A model generated the notes under the pieces. The model did not search any database. It saw only the letters and a list, made by a program, of their open reading frames with translations, and had not been told where the DNA came from. From positions 11,439,859-11,503,858 of the forward strand of contig JACDOX010000004.1 of the NCBI GenBank assembly GCA_014549065.1: a DNA stretch of 64,000 nt, read 5' to 3'. How positions within the stretch are numbered: the first letter of the stretch is position 1; each line of letters begins with the position of its first letter. The position numbers were made by a program, and so were the translations under genes. The stretch comes from Cardinalis cardinalis. Lineage: Eukaryota > Chordata > Aves > Passeriformes > Cardinalidae. Shown in pieces: positions 60,801 through 64,000 of this stretch.

Positions 60801-63800
60801 ATACAAATAGAAGAGGAGATGAGAAGAACAAATGTATTTTTTTCTGCAGAAACTTAGTGCTTGAGAGAAGGCAGATGGTTGTGGTATGAGCCAGCCAGTG
60901 AAGCAGCATCATTAATACCAAAGTTATTGATCACCTACAAGCTGAAAGCCAGTGTGGTGCCACATTGAGCGCCTGGGCTCCTCATGATCAGCAGTGCTAC
61001 TGTTGGCTGCAGTGCTGTGCTTCCAACAGCCAGGTTAAGCTCACNTGGCGTGTAGAAAGACCTCAGTAGTAGTCCCTGTTGTGCTGTTCTCTCCTACACT
61101 TNAATAGTGGATGTGCCTCTTTTTCTGCCTACACACAGAAATTTGTCTTGTGCTCTTTCACACTTCTTTGCTCTTCCTTATGAAAGCTTTTCATCAGGAT
61201 GCCACATGTGCAGCAAGAGCAGTGAATGCACTACAGAGTGGTAGTGAATAGAAGTACTCGTGTAGGGCATCATGTATGGAGCAAGAGTGAGAAGAGTACA
61301 AAAAATTATTACTGTAAAGGTTTTCTGGGCATGTTTGTAGTGAGGGTTGATAACTGCAAGCTAATAATTAAATGTCTCTTTAAAAATTTTTACTGTACGT
61401 AAAAAATTGGGGAGGATCTTAGAGAGTCATTGANATAATGTGTGAATGAAAATAGAATAAGTCAGAAGAGAATGCTTTTACTGTATCCCTCAACAAAACC
61501 TTATAGGCATTGTGGTGGTAGTAGCCATAGTGTGAAAAAATAAAGANTTATATCAGTGGACTTCCCTAAATATCATTCTTCTTTTCCACACAAGATGGTT
61601 GCACAATGCCCAAAAAAAAGGATTACAATAATTTTGTGTTATAATGAAAGTACATAATTTTAAAAGAAAATTTAATTATATTGATTACAAAATAAAATCT
61701 TGGTCTAAAAAGAGCTGTTATAGTAATTCTTATGTATATTGGAAATAAATCGAAGCTAGAGGAAATGTCTTAGGTGCTACTTAATAACTTGTGGAATTTA
61801 CTTTTACTAAAGTATTCATGTGGTAAAAAGACAGAGAAAGAAGATGATTNGTATTATAGAAATTAAAGTATATGAAACAAGACACCATCTTCATTTTGAG
61901 CAGGACGAGGGATTAGAATCGTGCTTGAACTGGATAGTGTACATACCAACAGGGAGCAGGTGCTCCTTCTCACTTGACTGAGCTGCTCGTGTCACCACTT
62001 GATAATCCTCCAAGTTTCAAGGGGGCTGGAAGTGTGTGGGCTAATAGCAATGCCATAATTTAAAATTCCCTTATTAACTCTACTTGTTTTATTTTTTTTT
62101 TCTCATGTTAAGAGAGAAGATAGTGAAACTGGGTTTAGCAATATTTCACAAAATATGTCACGATCTTATACTTGAAGGTGTAATTATTCTTTATGTTATG
62201 TGGCTGAATCCAGTAAAACCTGTACACCTGATGGCACAGAACACATTGGACCTAGTACTCTCCAAGTATACACAATTAACCATTGGGAATAATAACAACT
62301 TTCTTTCAAGTGCTTCAACTTCTATGAATAAAATTAACTGTAACTTCTTGAAATGTCTTTTGTTTGATGTGCTGCTGTAGTTCATTTACCACTACTGCAG
62401 ATCAAGCTAGATTTCTAAGACTGGTGTGTCATGCATCTCTCTTCCATCACTGTACTTCAGTGCTTACTTAGTCTTATTTAANCAGTAGCACACCTTTAGG
62501 TTTCTTCATAAATGCCAGTAATAGTTAATTTTCACTCTATGAATATAATTTTCTGCTGTACCCACAAACTTGGATGTTATTTATTGCTAGTTTAATATAG
62601 AAAAAACAACGTGATGCCACCTTCACATCTTTGCTGCTTGTATTTCCTTATCCTAAATTGTTCCTTGTTTCAAGATCCTCAGTCGTACCTGTTTTCAGAG
62701 TGCTTGGATTTAGTGCATTCTATCATTCTTTTTCACTAAGAGAAACCTCATTTTCTCTTTAAACCTTTTTCAATACCAGAATTTTATCGTGATGTATCAG
62801 TGACTCAACATTTCATTAACATTTCAGTTTGACTTTAACTTGGTTTAAATCAGCTCAATTCTTATTTTGGGTAAGAAGAGGGAAGAAAACAGTTTTCAAA
62901 AGAAATAATGATGTAATTATGAGGAAGAGAGATGATTCCATTGGTTTGGGAATAAGGTTTTCTCAGTATTTAGTAGAATTGAGGGAAAAAAATGCATGTA
63001 GTGGGTAAGTATACAGTGGTGTTCTCCNCAGCATACACATCAGCACTGGCACATTGTTTTTTGGGTAGCCCAAGTCAAAGGCTGAGTCACCATTTTCGNA
63101 ACCTAAAGATAGGCTTTCTGTGCCATCAGTTCACTTTTTGTGTCTATTTAGCATGTCCTTCTCAACAACAGTTTTATAATAAAGTCAATGAAATTATTTA
63201 TATAAATAATTTATATAACTTTGTATAATCAATATATATATTAGTTGAAGTACTTAAAATGGCAAAGCCCAGTCCCCAAAACATGTGACTTTCTAACATG
63301 TAAAGAAAAGCTGGCATGGTTTGGGACTAGTAAACTCTTAATGAAAGCACAGGACTGTCTCAAGGTGGAGAGGAATAGCTAATCTGNGCACTAAGACGTG
63401 TGTGTATTTTCTTCTTGTGGTAGTATTGAAGAAGGGTAAAAGGGTTTTTCTTTAAGTTTTTATCTATTTTGGAACAGAGGTCATGCTTCTAAAGGTCCCA
63501 ACATGCAAATAAAAATAAGAAGTTGAGTCAGAAATTTAGAATTAATCTATGGAAGAATTTAGAATGGTTTTCTTTTAATGAATTACTAACCACTGCATGG
63601 TAATGTTTATGGAGGTTCTTTTTTTTTTCTTGATTCCTTAGTTTGCTTACTTGAACAAAACCAGAATTTTAAAATAGGATTTTGAAGGCAGAAGAGGTGA
63701 TTAATTTCGCCAGGACATAGAGAGTGTAGGTTATTTTCTTTAAGAAGGGCTGTAGAAACACTTGAAGCCTTCAAAGCTCAATTTTTTTTTTCTCAATAAT

Positions 63801-64000
63801 TAAAAGCTTTTCTGAATGTAAATTATAGTTCTGCATGAAGTGTTAAGAACAAAAGTAATGTGAACTTCCACTACAGAANTGTGTGAGCATTCCCACAACA
63901 AAAACGAGTGTGAATGTTGTTTTCCCATGAAACTTTCAGCCTGCAGTTTTCAGAGGAAAAAAGAGAATACCACAGTATTTTTATCATGGCACTAATCAAA
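57839..64000. other. Upstream intergenic DNA, no gene recognised
   Basis: Moderately GC-rich to about 59.1 kb, then AT-rich. No exon, RNA gene or clear transposon recognised. In mammals COL19A1 lies upstream of LMBRD1 on the opposite strand; no collagen Gly-X-Y repeats or COL19A1 N-terminal wording were seen, so if the order is conserved the gene should start beyond 64000. Open frames here are short and unremarkable. Confidence 0.6.
63191..63212. repeat. AT-only 22-bp perfect palindrome
   Basis: Eleven bases (AAATTATTTAT) are followed directly by their reverse complement. It sits within an AT-rich stretch that continues into a TATATATATA run near 63229-63238. Possibly a simple-repeat product or cruciform-prone site. 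Confidence 0.8.

Noticed and set aside
57839..64000. First exon of COL19A1 or another upstream gene
   Set aside because: Synteny made it worth looking for, but no collagen repeats, signal-peptide exon or second CpG island was seen.
1..64000. CRISPR arrays, operons, tRNA or rRNA genes, bacterial or phage systems
   Set aside because: No regularly spaced repeats, cloverleaf genes or dense gene clusters; the window is plainly intron-rich vertebrate DNA.

Overview
This window is a piece of vertebrate nuclear DNA, almost certainly from a bird and probably a songbird. It is AT-rich and intron-dominated, its interspersed repeats are mainly CR1 LINE fragments, and one solo LTR looks like a type I associate with passerine genomes (from memory, not searched). 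I see no bacterial, phage or plasmid features.

One protein-coding gene can be supported: LMBRD1 (lysosomal cobalamin transport escort protein LMBD1), read right to left on the minus strand. Its start codon is at 56731 in a CpG island. Fourteen coding exons could be placed to the base between 56731 and 2153. All thirteen complete introns are GT-AG, every exon phase joins correctly, and the exons give 468 codons of an expected ~540. The last two coding exons, with the C-terminus and 3' UTR, were not found and should lie beyond the left edge. The encoded part holds eight of nine expected membrane segments, six N-glycosylation sequons that all fall in predicted luminal loops, and a cytosolic YERL sorting motif.

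Layout: 1-2152 is intron 14 (partial). 2153-17156 holds exons 14 to 8. 17157-33847 is the 16.7-kb intron 7, the main repeat sink: CR1 fragments on both strands and a nested LTR at about 26954-27515. 33848-56166 holds exons 7 to 2, with further CR1 fragments and two notable inverted repeats. 56370-57550 is the CpG-island promoter, with a CRE palindrome, GC boxes and an ETS/YY1 pair at the start codon. 57578-57838 is a CR1 fragment next to the island. 57839-64000 is upstream intergenic DNA with no recognisable gene.

No previously undescribed system was found. The observations most worth a second look are structural: an LTR nested in an older CR1, a 117-bp foldback with its own palindrome in intron 11, a perfect 20-bp inverted repeat at the broken 5' end of a CR1, and the compact promoter architecture.
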